Assembly: GCF_029101545.1 (NCBI RefSeq)
Contig: NZ_CP118866.1
Location: 1,364,001-1,428,000, forward strand
Direction: 5' to 3'
Length of the DNA stretch: 64,000 bases
From: Amygdalobacter indicium
Lineage (GTDB): Bacteria > Bacillota > Clostridia > Saccharofermentanales > Fastidiosipilaceae
Numbering within the stretch: the stretch's first letter is position 1; every line of letters starts with the position of its first letter. The position numbers and the translations under genes were made by a program. The notes beneath the pieces are model-generated. The model was given only the letters and a program-made list of their open reading frames with translations. It was not told the DNA's origin and searched no databases. This document shows, in pieces, positions 26,216-35,011 of the stretch.

Positions 26216-27307
26216 ATGCCTAAAATTGAAAAAGCTAAAACAAAGTTAATAATACTAAACGTCCTCTTTATTTTAAGCTGTGCAATTTCTATTCTTGCTT
26301 ACCGTTACCTGACAAACGTTAATTTATCCGCTCCGAGTTTAAAGCCTAAGCCGGCTTATTATTTGATGAGTTCAAGCATGCTTAATAAAGGTGCTCAACT
26401 TTCGCTCATAAGTCGCACAAATGATTTAATCAGCAAAGAAAGGCTGAACTTACAGGATATAAGCAAAGTTGCTTTAACTTCCGGGCGGATTTTGTTTGCC
26501 GGCGAGCGGGCAAATAACTTTTTGGAAATTACAGAAAAAGGGCAAAAACAATTCCATCTACTTGATAATCCCGCTTACAGCGGCGTAACAGCCATTTGTT
26601 ACGGCAAGGACCAATTGATTTCCGTAATGAACGGTAATATGACAAAAGAAGGATATCAAAGCCTTTTGGTTGTTCAAGATTTAGCGGGTAATTTACTTTT
26701 CCAAAAGGTAATTCCGCTATTTGCCCAAAAAGCAGTTGTCAACGGGGGAAAAGCATATATTGTCGGGGCTGCCGTTAAAAATGACGGTAATTTTGCCTGC
26801 GCCTTAACCGTTGTAGATTTGCAAGCGAAAACGGCTACTACTTACGAGACTGAAGCTGAGCATAAATATAAAGACGTCATAGCCTGTGCCGGAAAGTTAT
26901 ATTGTTTAAGCGGAGATAGGAACGCTATTCATAAAGAAATTCACATTTATGATTCCGAAACATTGAAATTAAACGAAAAAATCTATTTACCGGAAGAAGC
27001 TGATACCCTTTTTGAATTCAATGAAAAACTACATCTTTTAATCGGCAACAAAATACAGCCTCTATCTGCTGCCGGCAAGTTGGAAAAAGAACTGTATACA
27101 TTGCAACCGAACGGTCATTTCGTGCAAGCACATAAACAGGGTGAACATTTATATATACTTTACAAGCAATCGGAGGCCGGAAGTGAAAGTCGAACAATTA
27201 AAGTTCAAATTGTTGATTTGCACCTGCGCTACGGCTCCAAAGTCGTGACGGATTACACCTTGGATAATCAGCCGGGGCAATTATTGGTTTTTGCGCCGAC
27301 ACTGTAG
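26216..27307 (+). CDS. Membrane-anchored extracytoplasmic protein of unknown function
   Basis: The 363-residue protein has one N-terminal membrane helix (LIILNVLFILSCAISILAY, residues 12-30) and no lipobox, so it is probably an uncleaved, outward-facing protein. The rest is made of repeated beta-strand units (KVALTSGRILFAGE, GVTAICYGKDQLISVM, AVVNGGKAYIVGAA, KDVIACAGKLYCLSG) that read like blades of a beta-propeller. No catalytic motif is visible. It stands alone between a consensus promoter and a terminator. Confidence 0.7.
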   Translation: MPKIEKAKTKLIILNVLFILSCAISILAYRYLTNVNLSAPSLKPKPAYYLMSSSMLNKGAQLSLISRTNDLISKERLNLQDISKVALTSGRILFAGERANNFLEITEKGQKQFHLLDNPAYSGVTAICYGKDQLISVMNGNMTKEGYQSLLVVQDLAGNLLFQKVIPLFAQKAVVNGGKAYIVGAAVKNDGNFACALTVVDLQAKTATTYETEAEHKYKDVIACAGKLYCLSGDRNAIHKEIHIYDSETLKLNEKIYLPEEADTLFEFNEKLHLLIGNKIQPLSAAGKLEKELYTLQPNGHFVQAHKQGEHLYILYKQSEAGSESRTIKVQIVDLHLRYGSKVVTDYTLDNQPGQLLVFAPTL

Positions 27308-27342
27308 TCGACACGGTAAAATTTTCCCGGCAAAAAAATCAT

Positions 27343-27407
27343 CCCGCCTCCTCTCCTTAGCACCGTACTTAGCGATGTAAATTAAGAATAGCGGGATACT
27401 TTTTTCA
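27343..27407. terminator. Bidirectional terminator between pyrE and the propeller-like gene
   Basis: ATCCCGC and GCGGGAT enclose a long loop of about 45 bases; a T run follows on both strands. The two neighbouring genes converge on it. The loop is longer than usual. Confidence 0.55.
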
Positions 27408-27423
27408 CAAGTAACAAACGTAC

Positions 27424-28008
27424 TTAAACTAAAGGCATTTTGCGGCTGCCGGGTTTCACTAACTGCAATTTTCCCTCGGCGCACAAAGGACACTCGCTCG
27501 CATCGTAAGCTTGAACTTGTAGACTGATAGCCGGATACAACTTATACGGCGCTTGCAACTTGCCGTTGGTTCTATCAACAATAGAGGCAATACCGACAAT
27601 TTCCGCTCCCTGTTCTTTTAAGACAGCGATACTCTCCAAAGATGATTTGCCTGTGGTGACAACATCTTCTACAATCAGCACTTTCTCGCCCTTATGTACT
27701 TGGAAGCCCCGGCGCAAAGTCATAATATTGTTCTCCCGCTCGGTGAACATAGCGCGCACATCCAAGGCTCTTGCCAGCTCGTAAGCGACAATTATACCGC
27801 CCATCGCAGGTCCGACAACACAATCAACCTGCACATTGTCCGCCTGTAACTTACCCTTGATTATTTGGCAGATTGCGGCAATGCGCTCCGGGTACATGCA
27901 GACTTTGGCGCACTGAATATAACGATTACTGTGCTTGCCGGAAGACAGTAAAAAATGCCCCTCCAGTAAGCTCTCACTTTTTTTCAACAACTCCAATACT
28001 TGTTCCAT
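27424..28008 (-). CDS. pyrE: Orotate phosphoribosyltransferase
   Basis: The 194-residue enzyme joins orotate and PRPP to give OMP, the fifth step of UMP synthesis. The PRPP loop VLIVEDVVTTGKSS and SGKHSNRYIQCAKV are clear. The true start is probably ATG at 28008 (MEQVLELLKK). An IS605-type element ends five bases before this ATG and has separated it from its own Shine-Dalgarno sequence, which now lies at about 29543. Expression now needs either the weak AGGA next to the ATG or an in-frame GTG supplied by the element 12 bases upstream (VAGIMEQ). It is the last gene of the pyr operon. Confidence 0.95.
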   Translation of the reverse strand: MEQVLELLKKSESLLEGHFLLSSGKHSNRYIQCAKVCMYPERIAAICQIIKGKLQADNVQVDCVVGPAMGGIIVAYELARALDVRAMFTERENNIMTLRRGFQVHKGEKVLIVEDVVTTGKSSLESIAVLKEQGAEIVGIASIVDRTNGKLQAPYKLYPAISLQVQAYDASECPLCAEGKLQLVKPGSRKMPLV

Positions 28009-28238
28009 AATTCCTGCCACTCAAAATGTGTTGAAATATACTCAACCACATCGAGAAATTGAAGTCCTTGCGGATACTTCTTACTGCTTCAACGTGTATG
28101 CTTTGGCGATTGTAAACAATGCGCTACTCACAAGTTCTTGTACACTCCACAGTCGTAAATTCCTGCGATAGCCCACAGTACATACTTACGTTTGCTTTCA
28201 TTATGCAACTTCGTAAGTTAAAGCATCTCTCAGATTAA
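27996..28238 (-). ncRNA. Predicted omega RNA (reRNA) of the TnpB element, with pyrE-derived guide
   Basis: In TnpB systems the guide RNA runs from the 3' end of tnpB through the right end into the flanking DNA. Here the stretch from the last tnpB codons to the right end (28014-28238) is nearly identical to 56264-56488 in the second copy, with about five differences. A hairpin near the end pairs TGTGGTTGA with TTCAACACA. The guide would begin GAATTATGGAAC, the pyrE start region. The RNA itself is a prediction from family knowledge. Confidence 0.55.
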
Positions 28239-29541
28239 GTGCTGCATTAAAATCCCTATCCTCGACATAGCCACAATCACAACGGTATATTCTATCTGAA
28301 AGCTTCAAATCTTTCTTAATAGCTCCACAGGAGTGACACGTTTTGGACGATGGATACCATCTGTCTACGACTCTTAATTCAATACCCTTTTCATCACACT
28401 TTGCTTTAAGCTTAGTTCTAAATTCATAGAACTTTTGTGATGCAACGGCTTTGGATAGATGTCTGTTCTTCATCATTCCTGATACATTCAAATCTTCAAT
28501 AGTTATATAAGACGGCTTGGCTTTCACTATCTCGGCTATTGATTTGTTGATATAGTCAGTACGGATATTATCCATTTTATGATAAACTCTTTGCACTTTA
28601 AGCTTTTGCTTTTGTATATTCTTTTGAGTGGACTCTCCTTTCTTTAAATTCTCATACTTGCGTGAGAGACATCTTTGTTCTCGGCGCAATTTCTTTTCTA
28701 ACTTTTTAACTCTTGCCGACTTGTTGATATTTTTATAGGTTTTACCATTAGAAACAATCGCCAAGTCTTTCAATCCAAGGTCAATTCCTATACCGTCATT
28801 GCTGTTATCAGCAATCTTAGCGGCAGGCATTTCCACAAGAGCCGACACATAATATCTGCCCGCTTTGATGGATACTGTACCGCTTTTGATTTTCCAGCCG
28901 TCTTTAGTTGTCGGTATATAGCCTTTTTCTTTAATGCGTACCAAACCTAAAGTTGGTATGTTCAACCTATGTCTCTCGCAGCTGCAATCTTTAGGATTGT
29001 TCTTTACGAAATACATTTTTACATCAGATTTACCTTTCTTTTTGAAATTAGGAAAAGCACTTTGATGTTTAAAAAATCTTGTAAATGCAGTACAGCCATC
29101 TTCAATAGACTTTTTTACAGCTTTTGCATACACTTCTTTAATCCAGACTTTTTCAGGGTTATTAGGAATGTACTCATTATTGAGCCAGACGCTAAAGCTC
29201 TTGCCGGTCATAAACTTTTCACCTTTATCGTATAAAGCTTTGTTATGATCAAGATAGAAGTTGTAAACGTATCTACAAGTGCCGATAGTCTTGTTAATCT
29301 TGATTTTTTGCTCGACTGTCGGATTTATTTCCGTTTTGAAGCTCTTCAGCAATTTCCTCATCCCCTTTTATTTGTTTTTTTACTTACGAAAGTTTCTTGT
29401 AGATACTTTGGCATAAATAACAATCTGACGATTATCGTTTTTTGTTGTTAGTGATATTAGATGTGTTCATAGCAATATACTCTATAAGTATATTTTAACA
29501 TGTTTAATCACCCTTAGCAATGGTTTTGATTACTTAAAGTT
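28014..29541 (-). mobile_element. TnpB-only IS200/IS605-type insertion sequence, copy 1 (1,528 bp)
   Basis: Ends are defined by comparison with the short copy at 56264-56652: the minus-strand left end begins AACTTTAAGTAATCAAAA and the right end finishes TTTTGAGTGGCAG. There is one intact tnpB and no tnpA, and no target duplication, as expected for this family. Removing the element rejoins AGGAGGA with GAATT-ATG, a perfect ribosome-binding site for pyrE. It sits in the pyr operon in the same direction as transcription. Confidence 0.85.
28201..29361 (-). CDS. tnpB: TnpB RNA-guided nuclease (IS1341/IS605 OrfB family)
   Basis: The 386-residue protein is full length with N-terminal helix-turn-helix region (KTEINPTVEQKIKINKTIGTCRYVYNFYL), a RuvC domain with all three acidic positions visible (GIDLGLKDLAI, ITIEDLNVSG, EDRDFNAALNL) and the zinc ribbon CHSCG...CDCG. 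It is therefore probably an active nuclease, not a dead TldR-like repressor. TnpB uses an RNA from its own right end to cut DNA next to a TAM. It has AT-rich codon usage unlike the flanking pyr genes. Confidence 0.93.
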   Translation of the reverse strand: MRKLLKSFKTEINPTVEQKIKINKTIGTCRYVYNFYLDHNKALYDKGEKFMTGKSFSVWLNNEYIPNNPEKVWIKEVYAKAVKKSIEDGCTAFTRFFKHQSAFPNFKKKGKSDVKMYFVKNNPKDCSCERHRLNIPTLGLVRIKEKGYIPTTKDGWKIKSGTVSIKAGRYYVSALVEMPAAKIADNSNDGIGIDLGLKDLAIVSNGKTYKNINKSARVKKLEKKLRREQRCLSRKYENLKKGESTQKNIQKQKLKVQRVYHKMDNIRTDYINKSIAEIVKAKPSYITIEDLNVSGMMKNRHLSKAVASQKFYEFRTKLKAKCDEKGIELRVVDRWYPSSKTCHSCGAIKKDLKLSDRIYRCDCGYVEDRDFNAALNLRDALTYEVA

Positions 29542-29574
29542 TCCTCCTCTGCTGCTACTTGCAGCTCTTTTTTG

Positions 29575-30474
29575 CTATATTATTCCTCTAATTTCACTTA
29601 AGTCGGTCAAATGCTCTCTTTGCATATATTCTTCCAGACCGTGAATAATTTTCGGCATGGTCTGTAAATCCAGGAAATTGGCTGTTCCGACTTGAACGGC
29701 ACAAGCTCCCGCCATGATAAATTCCAAAGCATCCTCATAAGTTCTGATGCCGCCGATCCCGATAATCGGCACGTTTACAGTTTGTGCAACCTCTCTCACC
29801 ATGCGTAAGGCTATCGGTTTGATGCAGGCTCCCGATAAGCCGGCGGTGATGTTGTCGAACACGGCTTTGCGCCGCTTGACGTCAATCGCCAAAGCGTTGA
29901 AAGTGTTAACCAAAGATAGGCAATCGGCTCCTGCTTCTACACAAGTTTGCGCCATCTTTTTGATGTTCTCGGCATTGGGTGAAAGTTTCACCATCAGGAT
30001 TTTATCCGTATGGGCCCGCACCTGCCGCACAATTTCATAGGCGCTTTCACACTTTATGCCGAAAGCCATGCCGCCTTCTTTGACATTGGGACAGGAAATA
30101 TTCAATTCGATAATTCTGACGGATGTTTGCTGCAAACGGTCGATGGACAAAAGGTAATCTTCCAAGGCCGCACCGCCGACATTGACGATGATTTCAGCCG
30201 AAAATTGTTGCATGAAAGGCAAATCTTCCCGGATGAAAGTCTCGACGGAAGGATTTTGCAGGCCGATGCTGTTCATAATGCCGCTTGCCGTTTCATAGAC
30301 TCTAATACCGCTGTTGCCGTCCTTGCCGTAATAAGTCAGACCCTTACTTGCTATGCCGCCTAAGACGTTCAAATCGAAGTAATCGGCGTATTCCTGCCCG
30401 AAGCCGAAGGTGCCGGAAGCGGCGATAATCGGATTTTTCAACTTAACACCGCAAATATCTACTGCCAAACTCAT
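29575..30474 (-). CDS. pyrD: Dihydroorotate dehydrogenase, class 1B catalytic subunit
   Basis: The 299-residue FMN enzyme oxidises dihydroorotate to orotate with electrons passed to NAD+ through PyrK. Family marks include NPIIAASGTFGFGQEYADYF, the class 1B active-site segment LNISCPNVKEGG, with catalytic Cys, and VPIIGIGGIRTYEDALEFIMAGACAVQVGTA. The start overlaps the pyrK stop (ATGA). The next gene used to be pyrE directly; the IS lies 34 bp after the stop. Confidence 0.96.
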   Translation of the reverse strand: MSLAVDICGVKLKNPIIAASGTFGFGQEYADYFDLNVLGGIASKGLTYYGKDGNSGIRVYETASGIMNSIGLQNPSVETFIREDLPFMQQFSAEIIVNVGGAALEDYLLSIDRLQQTSVRIIELNISCPNVKEGGMAFGIKCESAYEIVRQVRAHTDKILMVKLSPNAENIKKMAQTCVEAGADCLSLVNTFNALAIDVKRRKAVFDNITAGLSGACIKPIALRMVREVAQTVNVPIIGIGGIRTYEDALEFIMAGACAVQVGTANFLDLQTMPKIIHGLEEYMQREHLTDLSEIRGII

Positions 30475-31262
30475 AAACACACCTCTCTTGCCGCAAAAAC
30501 CGGGCCTTCTTTGCAGACTCTTTTCATCCCTGCTGTTGTCCGGCAGCTGCAGGCTAAACAGGCACCGATGCCGCAAGCCATGCGATTTTCCAAAGAAAGA
30601 TACAGTTGGCCTTTGAAAGCTTGCTGCTGTAAGCTGCGCAGCATGACTGTCGGGCCGCAGGCGTAAATATAGTCATAATCTGCCGGCAAAATTTCGGTGA
30701 TGTAGCCGCGATGGCCGCAAGTTCCGTCATTGGTGGCAATGTGGATATGGTCGACGTATTCTTCCATACCGGTAATACCGTAAATTTCGCTTCTAAATCC
30801 GGCGTACAAATCAACTTGTAAATTGTCCTGCAAGTCGGCCGGCAACTTGCTTTTAACAGCTGCCAATTTTTGGCTGAGATAACGAAAGGGAGCGATACCG
30901 ATACCGCCGGCGACCATCGCTATTTTTATCTTTCGGTGCGGCAAATGCGGTAAATTCAGTTCTTCTTGGAGAAAGCCGTTGCCCAAAGGGCCCAAGATTT
31001 CCAAATAATCGCCGCTTTTTTTGAGTGCCAGTTCTTTCGTGCCTTTGCCTACTATTGCATACTGAAAAGTCAAAGTATCTTTGGTACAGGTGTTGATGCT
31101 TATGGGACGGGGCAGCATGTTAATGTCGCTGAATCCTTTAAGCATGAAAAATTGTCCCGGCTGTACTTCTCTTTTGCAGGCTACGGTCAACTCGTAAACT
31201 TCGCCGGCAATCGGATAATTGCCGATAATTTCCACTTTTTCATAAGCTGTTTTATGCGCCAT
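30471..31262 (-). CDS. pyrK: Dihydroorotate dehydrogenase electron-transfer subunit
   Basis: The 263-residue flavo-iron-sulfur protein has an FAD/NAD ferredoxin-reductase fold (MVAGGIGIAPFRYLSQKL) and the [2Fe-2S] cysteines in CGIGACLACSCRTT...RVC. It forms the PyrD2K2 complex with PyrD. The chosen ATG overlaps the end of pyrF by 11 bp; the longer frame would start deep inside pyrF. Confidence 0.95.
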   Translation of the reverse strand: MAHKTAYEKVEIIGNYPIAGEVYELTVACKREVQPGQFFMLKGFSDINMLPRPISINTCTKDTLTFQYAIVGKGTKELALKKSGDYLEILGPLGNGFLQEELNLPHLPHRKIKIAMVAGGIGIAPFRYLSQKLAAVKSKLPADLQDNLQVDLYAGFRSEIYGITGMEEYVDHIHIATNDGTCGHRGYITEILPADYDYIYACGPTVMLRSLQQQAFKGQLYLSLENRMACGIGACLACSCRTTAGMKRVCKEGPVFAAREVCL

Positions 31263-32121
31263 AAATATCCTCACGCATTTTGATGACAGCTTCGCGCGTG
31301 TAGTTGGCAAATTTTGCCTCTGTCGTGTCACCGTCGGCGAATTTTTGATAGTACTTAATAATGCCGCGGGAAGAGTTGACCACGCCGCCGTTAAAATCCG
31401 TCAGATAATTTCTGATATTCTCGGCTTTGGCTCCCTGAGCGCCGTAACCGGGGAGGAGGAAGAACTGCTTGCTGTAGCGCTGTCTGATTTCGCTTGCTTC
31501 TTCAGCGTGGGTGGCGCCGACAACCAGGCCCAAGGGTGAATAAGGTTCGTTGTCAAATTCTGCTGTTAATTCCTGCAAAGCGTCGCCGATATGAAAATAC
31601 AGCGGTTTGCCCTGATAGTCGAGACATTCTATATCTTCAGCGCCGGAGTTGGACGTTCTTAACAGAACGAAAACGCCTTTGTCGCCCCGTTTGAGGTAAT
31701 CCAAATAAGGCGTGATGCTGTCCAGGCCCATATAAGGGTTTAAGGTCACAAAGTCGGCGGCAAATTCGCCGTCAAAATGGGCTCTTGCATATTCTTTGGC
31801 CGTGGCTGCTATATCGCCCCGCTTAATGTCGCCGATGCTGAGCAATTCGTGTTGTTTGAGATATTGCAAAGTGTTGCGGTAGGCTTTAAGTCCCGCAATG
31901 CCGTTAGCCTCGTAGTAAGCTATCTGTAATTTGTAAATGGCGGTGATGTCGCTTGTAGCGTCGATGATAGCCTGATTATATGCCGTTAAACAGGCTTCCG
32001 GATCATTGTTGTACTTTTTCTTGATATAAGTCGGGATATAGTCCATGTGGCTGTCGAGGCCGACACAAACAAAACCTTTTTCGCGGATAGTTTCGTATAA
32101 TTTGCGGCTGATGTAACTCAT
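31252..32121 (-). CDS. pyrF: Orotidine 5'-phosphate decarboxylase (subfamily 2)
   Basis: The 289-residue protein is of the longer PyrF subfamily 2: FVCVGLDSHMDYIP, the catalytic region IGDIKRGDIAATAKEYA and VTLNPYMGLDSITPYL. It decarboxylates OMP to UMP. The ATG overlaps the pyrC stop codon (ATGA). Confidence 0.95.
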   Translation of the reverse strand: MSYISRKLYETIREKGFVCVGLDSHMDYIPTYIKKKYNNDPEACLTAYNQAIIDATSDITAIYKLQIAYYEANGIAGLKAYRNTLQYLKQHELLSIGDIKRGDIAATAKEYARAHFDGEFAADFVTLNPYMGLDSITPYLDYLKRGDKGVFVLLRTSNSGAEDIECLDYQGKPLYFHIGDALQELTAEFDNEPYSPLGLVVGATHAEEASEIRQRYSKQFFLLPGYGAQGAKAENIRNYLTDFNGGVVNSSRGIIKYYQKFADGDTTEAKFANYTREAVIKMREDIYGA

Positions 32122-33320
32122 TTGTCCGTTTCCTTTCTCCATTTAATTTTGCCGTTATGCATCGTCCAGAGGATTTCTCCCCGATATGTGCGGCCGGCAA
32201 AGGGGGTGTTATGACTTTTAGAATGGAATTTCTCCGGTTTGATTGTCCGGCTTGCCGTTAAGTCGACCAGAGTCAAATTCGCCTTGTAGCCCGGTAAAAC
32301 TCGGCCTTGTTCCAAGTTAAGGATTTCTGCGCCGCGCAAGCTTAGCAGCTGTGACAGCTTTGAGAGACTGATTTTATTCTCTTCTACCAGGACGGTGTAT
32401 AAAACGCTGAAGGCCGTTTCCAGACCGACTAAACCGGGAGCGCCGGCTGCTTTGTCCGCTTCGCTGTGCGGGGCATGGTCGGTACCGATAATGTCAACTG
32501 TGCCCTTTCTGATACCATCGATTAAAGCTTGACAATCTGCAGCGCTTCTTAGCGGCGGATGGACTTTGTAGGGGTTATCGGCCAAGGCCAGATGATGCGG
32601 CGTAACTTCACAAATCACCTGCACGCCGTTTTGTTTGGCAATTTCCACCATTTTCAAGGCTTTAGCCGTGCTGATATGGCAAAGGTAGACAGGTGCTTTT
32701 GCGGCAGCTGCCAAAGTTAAGTCGCGGGCGACCATGGTTTCTTCAGCTAAGCCGGTAATATCGGGGGCAAATTCCGGATTTTCTTCATGCAACTGTAATA
32801 TTTTGCCGTTCGCTGCTGCTTGTTCGAGGGCCTTGTACATAAGTTTGTCGTCGGCAATGCCTTTGCCGTCATCGGATAATAACGGAGTCAGGGAGCTGCT
32901 GAAATCGGTTAATTCTTCTCCCTGCATATTGACAGTTATCGCCTGTGCCTGATAAATGTCGATTAAGTCCAAGGCTGCCGCTCTTTGCATAACGGCCGCC
33001 TGCTTCTCGCTTGTATCGCATACGGGTTTGGTGTTCGCCATCAAATTGACTGCCGTGTAACCGCCGGCTAATGCTGCCTGCGCTCCGGTTAGTAAGTCTT
33101 CTTTGTAAGTCAAGCCCGGGTCACGAAAATGGGCGTGCAGGTCGACAAAGGCCGGCATCAATGTTTGACCCTGTGCATCTATGACTGCAGCTTCCGCTTC
33201 CAAGGCACTGAAAGCGTCGATAGAACCGGTAGCGATTATGCGTTCATCCTGCAACAGAAGCGAGCCTTGGCGGTCAATTTCGCTGTCGACCAAGCGGGCG
33301 TTTTTAATAACAGTCAGCAC
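32118..33320 (-). CDS. pyrC: Dihydroorotase
   Basis: The 400-residue amidohydrolase-superfamily enzyme cyclises carbamoyl aspartate to dihydroorotate. The metal motif FVDLHAHFRDPGLTYKEDLLTG and IIGTDHAPHSEADK are intact. A GTG at 33320 preceded by GGAGG at good spacing is chosen as start; it overlaps the pyrI stop. An earlier in-frame GTG at 33335 would overlap the same site. Confidence 0.95.
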   Translation of the reverse strand: MLTVIKNARLVDSEIDRQGSLLLQDERIIATGSIDAFSALEAEAAVIDAQGQTLMPAFVDLHAHFRDPGLTYKEDLLTGAQAALAGGYTAVNLMANTKPVCDTSEKQAAVMQRAAALDLIDIYQAQAITVNMQGEELTDFSSSLTPLLSDDGKGIADDKLMYKALEQAAANGKILQLHEENPEFAPDITGLAEETMVARDLTLAAAAKAPVYLCHISTAKALKMVEIAKQNGVQVICEVTPHHLALADNPYKVHPPLRSAADCQALIDGIRKGTVDIIGTDHAPHSEADKAAGAPGLVGLETAFSVLYTVLVEENKISLSKLSQLLSLRGAEILNLEQGRVLPGYKANLTLVDLTASRTIKPEKFHSKSHNTPFAGRTYRGEILWTMHNGKIKWRKETDK

Positions 33321-33748
33321 TGCGAACCTCCGCACTTATATAAATTGTCACAATAATGGCAGCTGTACAAACCGGCACTTGCGCTCAGCAGGCTGAAGCG
33401 GTTGCCGATATTCTGATGGTTGGTGATGCAGCGGGGGTTTTTGCACTTGATAAAATCGTAAACTTCCGTCGGCAATTTGACGCTGTATTTGCGAATAATT
33501 TTCTCGCCGGCAATTTCGTTGATTGTAATGTTCGGGTCAAGCAGGCCCAGAACGCTGTAATCAATATCGTGCGCCTGTTCGATTTTAATCATGTCTTTCT
33601 TCCCCTCTTTGCAGGAATCCACGTTAATCAGTAAAGCGACGCTTTCACCGCATTTGTCCAATTCCAGCAGTTGGAAAATTTTGTAGCCCGAACCGGCTTT
33701 GATGTGGTCAATTACTACTCCGTTTGTGATGCTGTTTACCTGTAACAT
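33314..33748 (-). CDS. pyrI: Aspartate carbamoyltransferase regulatory subunit
   Basis: The 144-residue protein has the nucleotide-binding N-terminal domain (NGVVIDHIKAGSGYKIFQLL) and a C-terminal zinc domain with CKNPRC and CHYCDNLYKC. It binds CTP/ATP and controls PyrB allosterically. It starts in the last base of the pyrB stop, so the two subunits are coupled. Confidence 0.95.
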   Translation of the reverse strand: MLQVNSITNGVVIDHIKAGSGYKIFQLLELDKCGESVALLINVDSCKEGKKDMIKIEQAHDIDYSVLGLLDPNITINEIAGEKIIRKYSVKLPTEVYDFIKCKNPRCITNHQNIGNRFSLLSASAGLYSCHYCDNLYKCGGSQC

Positions 33749-34668
33749 TATTTTTCCTCCAACAAAAACTTAATTAAGGCCATGCGAACATACATGCCGT
33801 ATTTGACCTGGGCAAAATATTGCGCTCTGGGGTCACTGTCCACTTCTTCCGCTATTTCGTTGACGCGCGGCAGAGGGTGCAGGATAATCATGTCTTTTTT
33901 CGCCTGCAGCAATTTGCTTTGATTCAGAATGTAACTGTCTTTCAGACGGACATAATCAGCCTCGTTGAAAAAGCGCTCTCTCTGGACTCGAGTCATGTAA
34001 AGGATGTCCAAGTCGGCGATGACGTCTTCCAATTTGTTTACTTCCTGATAAGGGATATGATTTTCGTCCAGATAGAGGCGTAAATAGTCGGGGATGCGCA
34101 ATTCTTCGGGGGAGATGAAGATGAAGCGGTTGTTCTTGAATTGGCTCAAAGTTTTGACCAAAGAGTGAACCGTGCGTCCGAATTTCAAGTCGCCGCACAA
34201 ACCGACGACGGAATTTTCCAAGCTGTGTCGATTCTCATAAATGGTCAATAAGTCCGTCAAAGTCTGAGTCGGATGCTGATGGCCGCCGTCACCGGCATTG
34301 ATGAAAGGCACGCAGCTGACTTCCGCCGCTAAAGTACCGGCACCTTCATGCGGGTGGCGCATGGCGATAACATCGGTGTAAGAGGCAACCGTGCGAATGG
34401 TATCTTTCAAGCTTTCGCCTTTAGTCGTCGAAGAAACGTTAGGTTCGGGAATAGTTACGACGCTGCCGCCCAGGCGCAACATGGCCGCTTCAAAACTTAA
34501 TCTGGTTCTGGTTGAAGGTTCGAAGAAAAGTGAGCCCAAAACTTTGCCGCGGCAAACGTCCGCATACTTGGCCGGTTCTGCCGCAATCGCTGCGCCCGAT
34601 TTAACTATTTCGAGCATTTCTGCGGGGCTTAAGTCGGCGTTAGTTACCAAACTTCTGATTTTCTGCAT
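33748..34668 (-). CDS. pyrB: Aspartate carbamoyltransferase catalytic subunit
   Basis: The 306-residue enzyme has the carbamoyl-phosphate loop FFEPSTRTRLSFE, the 80s loop STTKGESLKDT and HPTQTLTDLLTIYE. It makes carbamoyl aspartate in the committed step of pyrimidine synthesis. AGGAGG precedes the ATG, and a terminator hairpin ends just before that site, so entry into the gene is set by attenuation. Confidence 0.96.
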   Translation of the reverse strand: MQKIRSLVTNADLSPAEMLEIVKSGAAIAAEPAKYADVCRGKVLGSLFFEPSTRTRLSFEAAMLRLGGSVVTIPEPNVSSTTKGESLKDTIRTVASYTDVIAMRHPHEGAGTLAAEVSCVPFINAGDGGHQHPTQTLTDLLTIYENRHSLENSVVGLCGDLKFGRTVHSLVKTLSQFKNNRFIFISPEELRIPDYLRLYLDENHIPYQEVNKLEDVIADLDILYMTRVQRERFFNEADYVRLKDSYILNQSKLLQAKKDMIILHPLPRVNEIAEEVDSDPRAQYFAQVKYGMYVRMALIKFLLEEK

Positions 34669-34987
34669 GTTTTCCTCCTAAAAAAAAGGAAATGAAAAAA
34701 TCATTTCCTTCTATTGCTTTTTTATAATTATTGTTCATATGAATCTGAATTGGAGTTTGCATTTGTTCGAGGAAACAATTGCCGTAGCGGCGGTATACCC
34801 GATTAGCAGCAATGCAAACTCGGCTGCAAGGCAAAAATAAAGGACTGAACGATGATAAAACCATCAACTCAGTCCTGTTATTAACTGTATCGACAAAGGG
34901 AAAATGCGCCGCCGTCCAATCGCCTATGTGATTGGAGATATAAACTGCAGCTGCTGTCGTGCGCCCGTTGAGTTCTCTTCTCGGCAT
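34640..34987 (-). CDS. Long leader ORF overlapping pyrB (possible attenuation leader peptide)
   Basis: A 115-codon frame starts at an ATG with GGAGG seven bases upstream, about 18 bases after the predicted transcription start. It runs through both leader hairpins and ends 29 bp inside pyrB in another frame. The product (MPRRELNGRTTAAAVYISNH...) has no recognised domain. Translation of such a frame would block the hairpins, as PyrL translation does for E. coli pyrBI. It may equally be chance. Confidence 0.4.
   Translation of the reverse strand: MPRRELNGRTTAAAVYISNHIGDWTAAHFPFVDTVNNRTELMVLSSFSPLFLPCSRVCIAANRVYRRYGNCFLEQMQTPIQIHMNNNYKKAIEGNDFFISFFLGGKHAENQKFGN
34680..34711 (-). terminator. pyrB leader: Attenuator T2 immediately before pyrB
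   Basis: On the minus strand AAGGAAATGA pairs with TCATTTCCTT, followed by more T, then the AGGAGG of pyrB. A terminator overlapping the ribosome-binding region is a classic attenuator. Confidence 0.75.
34753..34821 (-). promoter_or_regulatory. Long leader stem with inner hairpin
   Basis: GAGTTTGCATT (34753-34763) and AATGCAAACTC (34811-34821) form an 11-bp stem enclosing a GCCGTAGCGGC-type hairpin. It lies between the two terminators and may be a sensor or an anti-terminator. No PyrR-box consensus was recognised with confidence. Confidence 0.5.
34835..34878 (-). terminator. Attenuator T1 in the pyr leader
   Basis: AGGACTGA (34841-34848) pairs with TCAGTCCT (34869-34876), and on the minus strand TTATTTTTG follows. 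It would stop transcription about 165 bases after the start site. Confidence 0.7.
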
Positions 34988-35011
34988 AATCATCCCTCCG
35001 CATTTCTTGTT

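Noticed and set aside
28201..29361. TnpB as a nuclease-dead repressor (TldR type)
   Set aside because: All three RuvC acidic positions and the zinc ribbon are visible, so an active nuclease is more likely.
34640..34987. Leader ORF as a conventional protein gene
   Set aside because: No domain, overlap with pyrB and passage through two terminators make a regulatory leader more likely than an independent protein; kept only as a low-confidence feature.
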